NCBI GenBank assembly: GCA_023145535.1
Contig: JAGLDQ010000241.1
Coordinates: 1-16,334 of the forward strand
DNA length: 16,334 nt
Reading direction: 5' to 3'
From: Cocleimonas sp.
Lineage (GTDB): Bacteria > Pseudomonadota > Gammaproteobacteria > Thiotrichales > Thiotrichaceae
The notes under the pieces were generated by a model. That model did not search any database, was not told the origin of the DNA, and was given only the letters and a program-made list of their open reading frames with translations. Shown piece after piece: positions 1 to 7,267 of this stretch; the stretch's first letter is position 1; each line of letters starts with the position of its first letter. The position numbers were made by a program, and so were the translations under genes.

Positions 1-3000
1 GTAATGGCAGCCAGTACTTTAAGATGGTCAGATCCTGTGCCTTGTTGCTGTTGTTTATCTTTAGCCGCAAGGTTTTGTAATGCTTTTTGGCGTACTGCTT
101 CATACATAGCGCGCTCTTTTTCAGAGAGGGGAATATGTACCGTAATTTCGGTTTTAGGGGGGAGTTCATCCAGTACTTCTGTTTTCAGGCGACGCAATAT
201 AAAGGGTTGGATGAGGCGTTTAAGATGCTGACGTGTTTCTGCATCGTTATTACGCTCAATGGGGATCATATAACGCTTCATAAATTGTTCTTGTGAGCCG
301 AGCAAGCCAGGGTTTAAGAAGCGGAATAAACTCCACAGCTCTCCGAGATGATTTTCAATCGGCGTACCCGTTGTCACCATTTTAAACGCACCATCCAGTT
401 GATGCGCCGTGCGGGTGCGTTTAGCGTTGACGTTTTTAATGGCTTGCGCTTCATCGAGCACAATGGTATTCCATTTTTTATTTAAAAATAGTTCGCTGTC
501 TTGTTGTAATAAGCCATAAGTGGCAATCACTAAATCACGCTCCGACGCATTCTCTATCAATGCTTCACGCTCACTGCCACGGTACATGAGCGGGGTCAAA
601 GTAGGTGCGAATTTTTCTACTTCTGATTCCCAGTTGTAGCAAACAGAGGTTGGCGCAACGATTAATGCGGGGCCATCACCGCCACGTTGCAATAAAAGTG
701 CCAGTGTTTGTATTGTTTTACCCAGCCCCATATCATCGGCTAGACAAGCACCCACATTCCATTCAGCCAAGCGGCTTACCCAACGAAACCCTTCTTCCTG
801 ATAGTCGCGCAAATCCGTTTGTAAGGTGGATGGGACTTCGGCGGTTGAATTTCCCAGATTCTCTAAGCGATACACATGCTGTCGCCACTCGTCATCAACG
901 GTTAACGTGCCAATATCTTCAAAAAAATCATCGAGTGCATAGGCGGCCAATCCATTAATACGTGCGCCTTCACCGCTATTTTCTGAATATTTTTGTACGG
1001 CATTGAGTTTTTTGCGGAATTGATTGGTTAGTGAGACATATTCACCATCGCCAATCTCAATAAAGCGTCCTGTTGATTTTTCAGATAGCTCTAGTAATTT
1101 ACGTAGAGATAATACCAAACCTTTGTCTGTTTCAACGTGTCCCTCTAGTTGAAACCAGTCACCGGTTTTGTTAATGCTCAAGCGCATATTGCCGCTATCA
1201 AAGCGTGAAGTAACGCGCATTACTTCCCCTTCAGGCCACGCGATAATCACATCATCGCCTTGCTCGCGCAGTTGTTCTAATAGCTCTAAGCAGTCTTGTG
1301 CATCTTCAAGCAAATATTCATCTTCATATTCACCCGCTTCGCCAAGTACATTGCTATGGAGAATTAAATTATCCAGCTTTTTCTGCTCTAGTATTAAATC
1401 ACGCCGTGTTTTATAGGTGATCCCCTTATGTTCAGCCAATAATTTAGCACGTCCTTGCCCCGGTGGGTAAAGAGGGCCAAACCCACTAAATGCTTGTACG
1501 CGTAAGGTGGCGCGTAAGCCTTCGCCATAGGGTAATAAATTAGCATGAAGCGTGGCATCTGCTGTGACTTCTTCGGCTTCGCTAACACCTTCCAAGTCAG
1601 ACTGTATTTTTACCATTGGTGCGAGTGAGGTCAGTGTTTCGCGCAGATTTTTCTCTGCTTCACGCGGGATAACCAAGCCATCAGAAAGAATTTCACTCAA
1701 GCGGTACACTTGCTCATTTTTTTGATAAATACACAGACGGGTTGGGGTTTCTTTGTGAATCAAATAGCGTGATTCATCGCTATCTTTCTTAAACGGAGGG
1801 TAAAAACTAATACGTAAATTGTCACCTTCTTCGCTGACGACTAACTCAAACTCATGCTTGGCGATTTCTATTGCCGCACCGCGTGCTTGATCCCAGTAAA
1901 TAGCGGGATGATCAACGATGGCAAGCCATGCCATATTCATATCAATATAAAACTGGGGTGTGCTTGAGTTGTAGGTGTCGTAGTTTTGCTGTTCGATGAT
2001 GCAATCACACAGTTTTTTATCCTGTGGTGTTAATAGTGGAAAAAAATGACGCTCTTTTACCAAACGCTTTAATGCAATGTTTCGACCCTTTGTCCAAGCG
2101 CCTTTAGGGGATTTTTTTTGAACCTTGGGCGTAATGAAATACTCGTTATGACGGTCTGTATCAAGAATCCAGACAATGCGCTCTTCACCTTGGCTATCGC
2201 TATCAGGTGCTGTCGTCAATAAGTTCATTGCATTTAAAGCACGCTCCCATTCTGCTTGTGGTGTGACTAGGTCAAAGAGTGTTTTTGTTGCTAGTGTTGT
2301 GTGCTGCTGTTGGGCTAATTGTTGGTATTTTTGGCGTGTTGTTTCGTTAGTAGAAAGGAGAGAGAGAACCGTTGCATACTCTGCTGCAAGCCATGCATAG
2401 CCATTCTTTTCTGTGCGCTGATATTGATGTTCAATAATCTCTAGCTCGCCATCGGTCAGCGACTGATTTAACCAGAACGTAATCAGTGCATAGAAGAGTG
2501 AGGTAAAGGTATTTTCATGCAGATAAATCGGCTCAATATTAAAATTAAATAGCCCTGAAATGGCGGCTTGGTTGTAGGCTGAAAATAAGGAGTAATCAAT
2601 ATCTGTTTCCGCCTTAGAAAGAAACAGAGCGGCTTTATCCAGACTTTCAGCATTGCCTTTTGCAATCAGTGCGAGTAAATAAAATTTTTCCAGATCCGTA
2701 TCAAGCACAAGGGTTTGTTTTTTTAAACCTTTGAGTTGGCAGTATAAGTCACAGCCTTTTTCATATTGTGAGAGACAGGTATCCACATTATTTTTGTTCA
2801 ACAGTGCTTCTGAGTCAGGTTGGGCATTAATTAATTGCCTCACACTATCAGCAACATACCAATAGACTTTTGACATACCATTGGTTTGCGGAATAGGGCT
2901 GAATATGTCTTTTTTGCCACTTAACAGGCTATAAAACTCGCGTACATCGCCATTACCACTCGCATCTGTATTTTCACTCGTGTTTGATTCGCTGTGTTCA

Positions 3001-3656
3001 CTCATCAACTGCCATACATCGCTAATATTGTCTAGCTCTGATAACCCCGCATAAGTCAGCTCTTTGCAGGCAAGCATGAATGTCTTGCTATCCAGTAGAG
3101 ACAGCATCTCTACATTGGCAGGTGAACCAAACATACCCTGAAAAAACCCTGTGGTATTGATCATAGAATCTGGGTCAGAATAAGTATAGCGCGCATGAAG
3201 GCTGTTCAAAACCTCGTCAAGTTTTGCTTGATTGCCTAAATACATATGTAAGCGCGCATGGGCAATGCCATGATCTATATTTGACCAATCAAGAATGCCA
3301 GCGTCTTCTCTGGGCGGGAAAGCTTCAATAACTTGTTCGGCGATGGGCTGAAAATCCCCATTTTTAACCGTGTATTGCAAGATAGGATCCAATAGATCTT
3401 GATGGCAGGAATAGCGATTATTTTCAAGTTGAACCCATCCCAAGCCCACTAGTTTTTTTAAATGTGGGCGGATGGAATTCATATTAAAACTAAGCCCCGT
3501 ATCAGGGTCATCAACCCCGATACGATGTGCACAAATAGCTAACGGTGTGGATGCAACAGGAATATACATGATGGCAAGTATTTTTAAGAAAGTGCCCTCA
3601 ATATCGGTGAGTTGTGCCAGTGTCGCAGGATCAAATATTATCTTGTTATTGCTCAT
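1..3656 (-). CDS. SNF2-family DEAD/DEAH-box helicase (3' end off the left edge)
   Basis: Open frame of 1218 codons from ATG at 3656 to the window edge, read on the minus strand; no in-frame stop was met in the stretches checked. The C-terminal third carries SNF2 ATPase motifs: a domain start with LRDYQEEGFRW near residue 948, Walker A DDMGLGKT with its lysine at about residue 980, the DEAQ box at about residues 1068-1071, then TGTPIEN and FILRRLK. The frame ends at LKVLAAI, just where the second RecA-like lobe should begin, so roughly 150-250 residues are missing off the edge. Residues ~1-90 look winged-helix-like; ~90-650 is a long helical region I do not recognise; ~650-940 resembles the region that precedes the ATPase in large bacterial SNF2 proteins (a FGPLYPPGQG stretch, then RRDL). 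Such proteins are ATP-driven DNA translocases, often linked to defence or transcription recycling; the exact role here is unknown. No strong Shine-Dalgarno precedes the ATG. Confidence 0.93.
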   Translation of the reverse strand, partial: MSNNKIIFDPATLAQLTDIEGTFLKILAIMYIPVASTPLAICAHRIGVDDPDTGLSFNMNSIRPHLKKLVGLGWVQLENNRYSCHQDLLDPILQYTVKNGDFQPIAEQVIEAFPPREDAGILDWSNIDHGIAHARLHMYLGNQAKLDEVLNSLHARYTYSDPDSMINTTGFFQGMFGSPANVEMLSLLDSKTFMLACKELTYAGLSELDNISDVWQLMSEHSESNTSENTDASGNGDVREFYSLLSGKKDIFSPIPQTNGMSKVYWYVADSVRQLINAQPDSEALLNKNNVDTCLSQYEKGCDLYCQLKGLKKQTLVLDTDLEKFYLLALIAKGNAESLDKAALFLSKAETDIDYSLFSAYNQAAISGLFNFNIEPIYLHENTFTSLFYALITFWLNQSLTDGELEIIEHQYQRTEKNGYAWLAAEYATVLSLLSTNETTRQKYQQLAQQQHTTLATKTLFDLVTPQAEWERALNAMNLLTTAPDSDSQGEERIVWILDTDRHNEYFITPKVQKKSPKGAWTKGRNIALKRLVKERHFFPLLTPQDKKLCDCIIEQQNYDTYNSSTPQFYIDMNMAWLAIVDHPAIYWDQARGAAIEIAKHEFELVVSEEGDNLRISFYPPFKKDSDESRYLIHKETPTRLCIYQKNEQVYRLSEILSDGLVIPREAEKNLRETLTSLAPMVKIQSDLEGVSEAEEVTADATLHANLLPYGEGLRATLRVQAFSGFGPLYPPGQGRAKLLAEHKGITYKTRRDLILEQKKLDNLILHSNVLGEAGEYEDEYLLEDAQDCLELLEQLREQGDDVIIAWPEGEVMRVTSRFDSGNMRLSINKTGDWFQLEGHVETDKGLVLSLRKLLELSEKSTGRFIEIGDGEYVSLTNQFRKKLNAVQKYSENSGEGARINGLAAYALDDFFEDIGTLTVDDEWRQHVYRLENLGNSTAEVPSTLQTDLRDYQEEGFRWVSRLAEWNVGACLADDMGLGKTIQTLALLLQRGGDGPALIVAPTSVCYNWESEVEKFAPTLTPLMYRGSEREALIENASERDLVIATYGLLQQDSELFLNKKWNTIVLDEAQAIKNVNAKRTRTAHQLDGAFKMVTTGTPIENHLGELWSLFRFLNPGLLGSQEQFMKRYMIPIERNNDAETRQHLKRLIQPFILRRLKTEVLDELPPKTEITVHIPLSEKERAMYEAVRQKALQNLAAKDKQQQQGTGSDHLKVLAAI

Positions 3657-3690
3657 ATTCTACTATGTTTTATGAAAATGTGGGTGGGCG

Positions 3691-3720
3691 ATTATATATG
3701 GTTAAGATGTGGTTCGTCTT
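3691..3720 (-). promoter_or_regulatory. Candidate sigma70 promoter for the SNF2 helicase
   Basis: On the minus strand AAGACG (3720-3715) is followed after 18 bases by a perfect TATAAT (3696-3691). This would start transcription near 3684, about 28 nt before the helicase ATG. The -35 box is only a half match to consensus. Confidence 0.4.
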
Positions 3721-3761
3721 GTTTATCTTAAGATTCTTTGCAAAAGAAGAGGAGGATAAAT

Positions 3762-3791
3762 TAGACGAAAGTGGCTAAAAGTTGTTATAAT
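3762..3791 (+). promoter_or_regulatory. Candidate sigma70 promoter toward the diguanylate cyclase
   Basis: TAGACG (3762-3767), an 18-base spacer, then a perfect TATAAT (3786-3791). It mirrors the helicase promoter candidate about a centre at 3741, sharing AGACGAA at the -35 and the same spacing. The predicted start is near 3799; tandem TGACCATA repeats lie just downstream. Confidence 0.4.
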
Positions 3792-3807
3792 GATCAATAA
3801 ATATACG

Positions 3808-3825
3808 TGACCATACTTGACCATA
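3808..3825 (+). repeat. Tandem TGACCATA repeat
   Basis: Two exact copies of TGACCATA, at 3808-3815 and 3818-3825, with a 10-bp period and so on the same face of the helix. They sit just downstream of the predicted start of the cyclase promoter, where a bound regulator could repress. No regulator is assigned. Confidence 0.4.
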
Positions 3826-4039
3826 AGAGTTCAACTATAATTTGTTCACTATAGCTGTATTATTTTTTCACCAATAGTTTCCATGTAAGCTGTAACCCAC
3901 ACTATAGAAGGGTTTTTGAATAATGATTGACTTGTTTTATTTGTTGATATATCGCTGTTGTTTATCTTAAATTAGTCAAATATTGCTGTTTTTTATGGAG
4001 AAAAAAATATAAAGATTATTTGCTAAAGGGGATGTGCAA

Positions 4040-4978
4040 ATGGTAATCACAAAAAACGAACAAGCATTGTTTTTCAAGACGTTGGACTTTCTACCAACAC
4101 CGACGTTAATTGCCAAAGAAGACAAATATAACCATCGCGGTAACATTATTTTTGTTAATAAGGCCTTTATAAAAACAATCGGTTATAACGTTGCTGATAT
4201 ACCCGATCACCTCAGTTTTATTTCAAAAGCCTATCCTGATATTGTCTATCGCCATAAAATTACTGAAACATGGCTTGATAGAATAGAGCAACTCGTTAAG
4301 CGTGAAACCTCTTTGGTGCAGTTGTGCTCAAAAGTATATTGCAAGGATCAAAAATACCGTTGGTTTGATATACGGACAGAAATGAAGAGTACCATTGGAA
4401 AAGGTATGGTTATTGTTCTGTTTAATAATGTCGACAAAGCAAAAGCAGAAGTATTGCAATATGCTAAATTAGCGAGTATAGACCCGCTAACAAAGTTAGC
4501 AAATCGTCGTTATATTCAGCAGTTATTACAGCAAGAAAAATCACATCAAGAGAGAGGTAACCAAATTGAGCCTTTTTCCTTGGTCATGGCTGATATTGAT
4601 TTATTTAAGCAAGTGAATGACACCTATGGGCATAGTTGTGGCGACTATGTAATTGAAGCGGTTGCTAAAATAATGCGTCAGGCTACACGTAAAATGGATG
4701 CCGTTGCGCGCTGGGGTGGAGAAGAGTACTTACTCTTATTGCCGCAAACTAATACCATAGAAGCGCGTATCGTAGTGAAAAAAATAATGAAACGCATTAG
4801 TGACTATGCTTTTGTCTGGGAAGGCAGGCGCTTTAGCGTTACCTTGACTTATGGAATCACAGTTTATTATGCGGATGAAGAAACGAATGAAACCATTAAA
4901 CGGGTTGATCAGTGTCTTTATCAGGGTAAAAAAATGGGACGTAATTGTATTGTTAGTGATGGTTTAGTTGAGGTTTGA
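4040..4978 (+). CDS. PAS-GGDEF diguanylate cyclase
   Basis: Makes the second messenger cyclic di-GMP from two GTP. Counted from ATG 4040 the protein has 312 residues. Residues ~8-130 look like a PAS sensor domain (FLPTPTLIA, FVNKAFIKTIGY, then YRWFDIRTE). A short linker leads to a GGDEF domain at ~142-305 starting with DPLTKLANRR. Visible catalytic features are DID with D185 and D187, N193 and D194 in the VNDTYGH motif, and the signature GGEEY at ~226-230, a normal active variant. RKMD at ~217-220 is an intact RxxD inhibitory site, so product inhibition is expected. No membrane segment is evident, so the sensor is cytoplasmic; its ligand is unknown. I prefer ATG 4040 to GTG 4034 because AAAGGGG at 4025-4031 is spaced 8 bases from it. 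An alternative ATG at 4032 stops after four codons. It ends facing the gene at 5127. Confidence 0.93.
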   Translation: MVITKNEQALFFKTLDFLPTPTLIAKEDKYNHRGNIIFVNKAFIKTIGYNVADIPDHLSFISKAYPDIVYRHKITETWLDRIEQLVKRETSLVQLCSKVYCKDQKYRWFDIRTEMKSTIGKGMVIVLFNNVDKAKAEVLQYAKLASIDPLTKLANRRYIQQLLQQEKSHQERGNQIEPFSLVMADIDLFKQVNDTYGHSCGDYVIEAVAKIMRQATRKMDAVARWGGEEYLLLLPQTNTIEARIVVKKIMKRISDYAFVWEGRRFSVTLTYGITVYYADEETNETIKRVDQCLYQGKKMGRNCIVSDGLVEV

Positions 4979-5106
4979 GTTAGACGATACACAGAAGACG
5001 GTTTTATTCGAGTAAGCTTGAAAGTTAACATGGGCTAGAGTGACGTAAACGGAAGACAAACTCTGTAAATTATCAGAACACTCCTCATCACGTTTTTATG
5101 CAAAGA

Positions 5107-5133
5107 GGAATGAGATAAAGAGTTTCTTATTCC
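5107..5133. terminator. Possible hairpin between convergent genes
   Basis: GGAATGAGA (5107-5115) can pair with TCTTATTCC (5125-5133), one G-T pair, 9-base loop. It lies between the convergent cyclase and the gene ending at 5127, and its right arm overlaps that gene's stop codon. There is no T-run on either side, so an intrinsic terminator is uncertain. Confidence 0.25.
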
Positions 5134-5900
5134 CACTCTTTCATGTATTTATTGCCTAATTCTTTTTCAATTTCTTTTATTTCATGAATCGACAAGGCTT
5201 TAATTTCAAAGAATGGCTTAGATAGAAACGAGTTAATGCTCATATAGGTAGATGCTTTATAACCCGAGATCTTAAGTGTTTGTTTTGTTTCTGAGTAATG
5301 GACTGATTTGTCTCGGTTGATGATATGCTCAAGTAATACAGGAGAAGGGCTAATATCACTTAGTTTTCCGCTAATAATGGTTGGATTCCAGTCTTGGTAA
5401 TCAATTAAATCACAGATATGAGGAGTTAAATCTTGTTTAGATTGCTCATATATTAATGATCCTAAACCTTCACTTATCTCGGTTGCATAGGTTTTTTCTT
5501 TTGGCAACCAAATAGCATAGAACTTTTCATCATGGTCAAACGCAAGTAATTGGTAGCTTTGCATTTTTGCCATGCCAATAAATGTTAAAACATCATCGTC
5601 CTTCATCTTTTTAGGAAGCATCACGCCATATTCAATATGCCCATCCTTTAGTATGTGTTCATCACAAGTCTCTCCAACAAACTGATCTAATTGGGTTAAA
5701 AAAGAGGGCTCACTTTCAAAAATGCTTTCGACATCACTAAGGTTAAATCCTCTTGCAGCTTTTACTTCTAATTTTTTATAGACTGCTTCTGCTTGTTGTT
5801 TATCAGGAAACATACTGTCTATACGGTTTCCTTCTACGTACAAACATTCATCATTATAACCAAATTGGTATCCCCGAATTACGTAAATTAACGCACTCAT
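5127..5900 (-). CDS. Hypothetical protein, second gene of the DUF6915 unit
   Basis: A 257-residue soluble-looking protein that I do not recognise. It opens with a compact block (IYVIRGYQFGYNDECLYVEG) followed by a helix-rich stretch (KQQAEAVYKKLEVKAARG) and later mixed strands and helices; it ends with a charged helix rich in lysine and glutamate. No signal peptide, membrane segment or catalytic motif is apparent. The start is well supported: AAAGGTGA lies 6 bases upstream of ATG 5900. That ATG overlaps the stop codon of the upstream gene by one base (TAATG), so the two genes are very likely translationally coupled and work together. The pairing with a DUF6915-like protein is the only functional clue; a toxin-immunity or stress-response pair is one possibility but nothing here proves it. 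Confidence 0.8.
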   Translation of the reverse strand: MSALIYVIRGYQFGYNDECLYVEGNRIDSMFPDKQQAEAVYKKLEVKAARGFNLSDVESIFESEPSFLTQLDQFVGETCDEHILKDGHIEYGVMLPKKMKDDDVLTFIGMAKMQSYQLLAFDHDEKFYAIWLPKEKTYATEISEGLGSLIYEQSKQDLTPHICDLIDYQDWNPTIISGKLSDISPSPVLLEHIINRDKSVHYSETKQTLKISGYKASTYMSINSFLSKPFFEIKALSIHEIKEIEKELGNKYMKEWE

Positions 5901-6517
5901 TAAATCACCTTTTGTTTTAGTTGTTGTATTTTTTTTGCGCTTAGCGGGTAATCCATCCCATTATCCATCCAGTATTCAAATTTCATGGCATTAAAAAAAT
6001 CAGCAGGGCTGATTATGATCGTTTCAATGACAGGTGATACCTTAAATATTTGTGGCAAAATGCTATTGATAAACCAAGAATTATGCGTCAGTAGTAAGGA
6101 TTTTAATTGCCCCGTTTCTGACAATGGCGATAACATTAATGTCGATATGTCATCATTTTTAATATAATCCGCATGGAATTTTTCAATTTTTTTAGCAAAG
6201 TCAGATAATTCATCTTGATTGATCGCATTCGTAAAATCCGCCAAGGTAGGAATAAATCGGTTGTTGTAATCAACTAATAGATGATCTTTTTCACACATAT
6301 CTTTGATATTGACTTGCTTGTCATCAGAGTTAATCAGGGTATGTCCAAATATTGGCTCAATGACATTTTGTACACCCCATAGTGTATGTAATATTCGATG
6401 ACGTGAGTCGCTACAGAGACTTTTAGTGCTATCAATAAAATTGTGAATAGCGAGATAATCATCAACTTTTCCTCCCCAGCGTTTTTGAGAGATACGACAG
6501 TGCATTATGGAGTTCAT
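5900..6517 (-). CDS. DUF6915-like protein with a C-terminal extension
   Basis: 205 residues. Residues ~5-100 resemble the DUF6915 family as I remember it: an RWGGKVDDYLAIHNFID block, then DSRHRILHTLWG, a FGHTLINSDDKQV stretch and FIPTLADFTNAI. Family members are usually only about 100 residues, so the following ~100 residues are an added part; I see no known motif in it beyond a hydrophobic, aromatic region near the end (FFNAMKFEYWMDNG). The molecular function of DUF6915 is not known to me. Start is uncertain: ATG 6517 and an in-frame ATG at 6505 (four codons later, closer to the family's usual N-terminus) both lack a clear Shine-Dalgarno. It is the first gene of a two-gene unit, overlapping the next by one base, and a perfect palindrome lies about 46 bp upstream. 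Confidence 0.78.
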   Translation of the reverse strand: MNSIMHCRISQKRWGGKVDDYLAIHNFIDSTKSLCSDSRHRILHTLWGVQNVIEPIFGHTLINSDDKQVNIKDMCEKDHLLVDYNNRFIPTLADFTNAINQDELSDFAKKIEKFHADYIKNDDISTLMLSPLSETGQLKSLLLTHNSWFINSILPQIFKVSPVIETIIISPADFFNAMKFEYWMDNGMDYPLSAKKIQQLKQKVI

Positions 6518-6840
6518 AGAGTATTATTTTATTGTTATTAGAAAAGATACCCGTTGTAGTATCAGCGATACTATCGCTGCCATAATTTTAGTGTGTTTTT
6601 TGGTTGAGTGATTAAATTTTTAGATAAATGGCATTGTAAAAATAGGAGGTTGTACCGATTCTGCGAGAGCCTGCATTGAAGTACGAGCGTTATTTGGAGG
6701 CTTTCTGAAAAATAGGCAAAAATTATAATCATCCTGCGGTGAGAAATAGAATGTTGATTTTTCCTGACCCCGAATTCAAGTGACTTTTAGTCTATTGAGA
6801 GAGTATGCTGTATGGAATACAAACTAAAAAGGATAAAATA
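6518..6840. other. Intergenic region upstream of the DUF6915 unit and the HMA gene
   Basis: Divergent spacer. Next to the minus-strand genes it has the palindrome at 6563-6579. In the middle, GAGAGCCT (6665-6672) can pair with AGGCTTTC (6698-6705) around a 25-base loop. A Shine-Dalgarno-like AGGAGG at about 6645-6650 is not followed by a usable reading frame. Toward the plus-strand gene, GTGACT (6780-6785) and TATGCT (6804-6809), 18 bases apart, are a weak promoter candidate. CCTGACCCCGAATTC near 6760-6777 resembles sequences seen next to REP-type elements, but one copy proves nothing. Confidence 0.55.
6558..6579. promoter_or_regulatory. Nested palindrome, candidate operator of the DUF6915 unit
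   Basis: CAGCGATA-C-TATCGCTG (6563-6579) is a perfect inverted repeat with 8-bp arms and a single central base. It overlaps a second perfect inverted repeat, AGTATC-AGC-GATACT (6558-6572), and a further GATAC lies at 6546-6550. The cluster is 40-60 bp upstream of the first start codon, where a repressor could act. It could instead form a hairpin in a transcript. Confidence 0.45.
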
Positions 6841-7116
6841 ATGAATACCAGCATCGAAGTAGAAAATATCCGTTGTGGTGGCTGTGCTAATAGCATTACA
6901 AAGAAACTAACCGCTATCGAAGGGGTAAAATCGGTGGATGTAGAGATTGAAAATCAGATCGTAATGGTTGATGTGTCTGATGATGCTGTTCGTGAAGCGG
7001 TTGTAAAATCACTCAAAAACATGGGCTATCCCGAAACAGGTTCCGTTGAAGGTCTAGAGGCAATGAAAGGAAAAGCTAAATCGGTTGTTAGTTGTGCTAT
7101 AGGGAAAATAACCTGA
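6841..7116 (+). CDS. Small HMA-domain metal-binding protein
   Basis: 91 residues with a heavy-metal-associated (ferredoxin-like) fold over residues ~3-66. The metal site is the CxxC pair C12 and C15 in NIRCGGCANSI; the usual methionine two residues before the first cysteine is replaced by isoleucine-arginine, as in a recurrent bacterial subfamily. The last ~20 residues (AKSVVSCAIGKI) add a third cysteine and match the tail seen in related stand-alone proteins. It is probably a cytoplasmic copper or other soft-metal chaperone; no P-type ATPase or metal regulator is adjacent. ATG 6841 is preferred over an ATG 36 bases upstream (6805) because AAAGGA sits 7 bases before it and the shorter product matches the family length. 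It runs toward the convergent ppk2 gene. Confidence 0.88.
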   Translation: MNTSIEVENIRCGGCANSITKKLTAIEGVKSVDVEIENQIVMVDVSDDAVREAVVKSLKNMGYPETGSVEGLEAMKGKAKSVVSCAIGKIT

Positions 7117-7130
7117 GCTAAGTATCCAGA

Positions 7131-7158
7131 CAAAATAAATCGACAAAAATTTATTTTG
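7131..7158 (+). terminator. AT-rich hairpin after the HMA gene
   Basis: CAAAATAAAT (7131-7140) and ATTTATTTTG (7149-7158) form a perfect 10-bp stem with an 8-base loop, 15 bases after the HMA stop. The stem is almost all A-T and lacks a T-tract beyond it, so it is only a weak terminator candidate. Confidence 0.35.
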
Positions 7159-7267
7159 AATTTCAAAGAAAGTGTTGCGAGGGGATTTACTCAACATTTT
7201 AAACGGGTTGATATACTCGCTATATGCTCTAGTCGGTTTCGCAGAGCGATACCAACACGTTATAAAA

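Larger units (their letters stand above)
3657..4039. other. Divergent intergenic region between helicase and diguanylate cyclase
   Basis: No convincing gene. It holds two mirror-image promoter candidates (see separate entries), a perfect palindrome ATCTTAAGAT at 3725-3734 and a 13-bp direct repeat TTGTTTATCTTAA at 3719-3731 and 3958-3970. TGACCATA is repeated in tandem at 3808-3815 and 3818-3825, and another possible -35 (TTGACT, 3927-3932) lies closer to the cyclase gene. The leader of the cyclase would be about 240 nt if the upstream promoter is the real one. Confidence 0.7.

Noticed and set aside
4032..4046. Tiny ATG-TGC-AAA-TGG-stop frame overlapping the cyclase start
   Set aside because: Four codons only; its start lies inside the Shine-Dalgarno spacing of the cyclase and is probably incidental.
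6760..6777. CCTGACCCCGAATTC as a REP element with a RAYT transposase nearby
   Set aside because: A single short motif and no transposase or second copy in the window.
7226..7250. GCTCT/AGAGC hairpin as the ppk2 terminator
   Set aside because: Only five pairs around a 12-base loop, no T-tract, and an overlapping alternative pairing; not strong enough to annotate.
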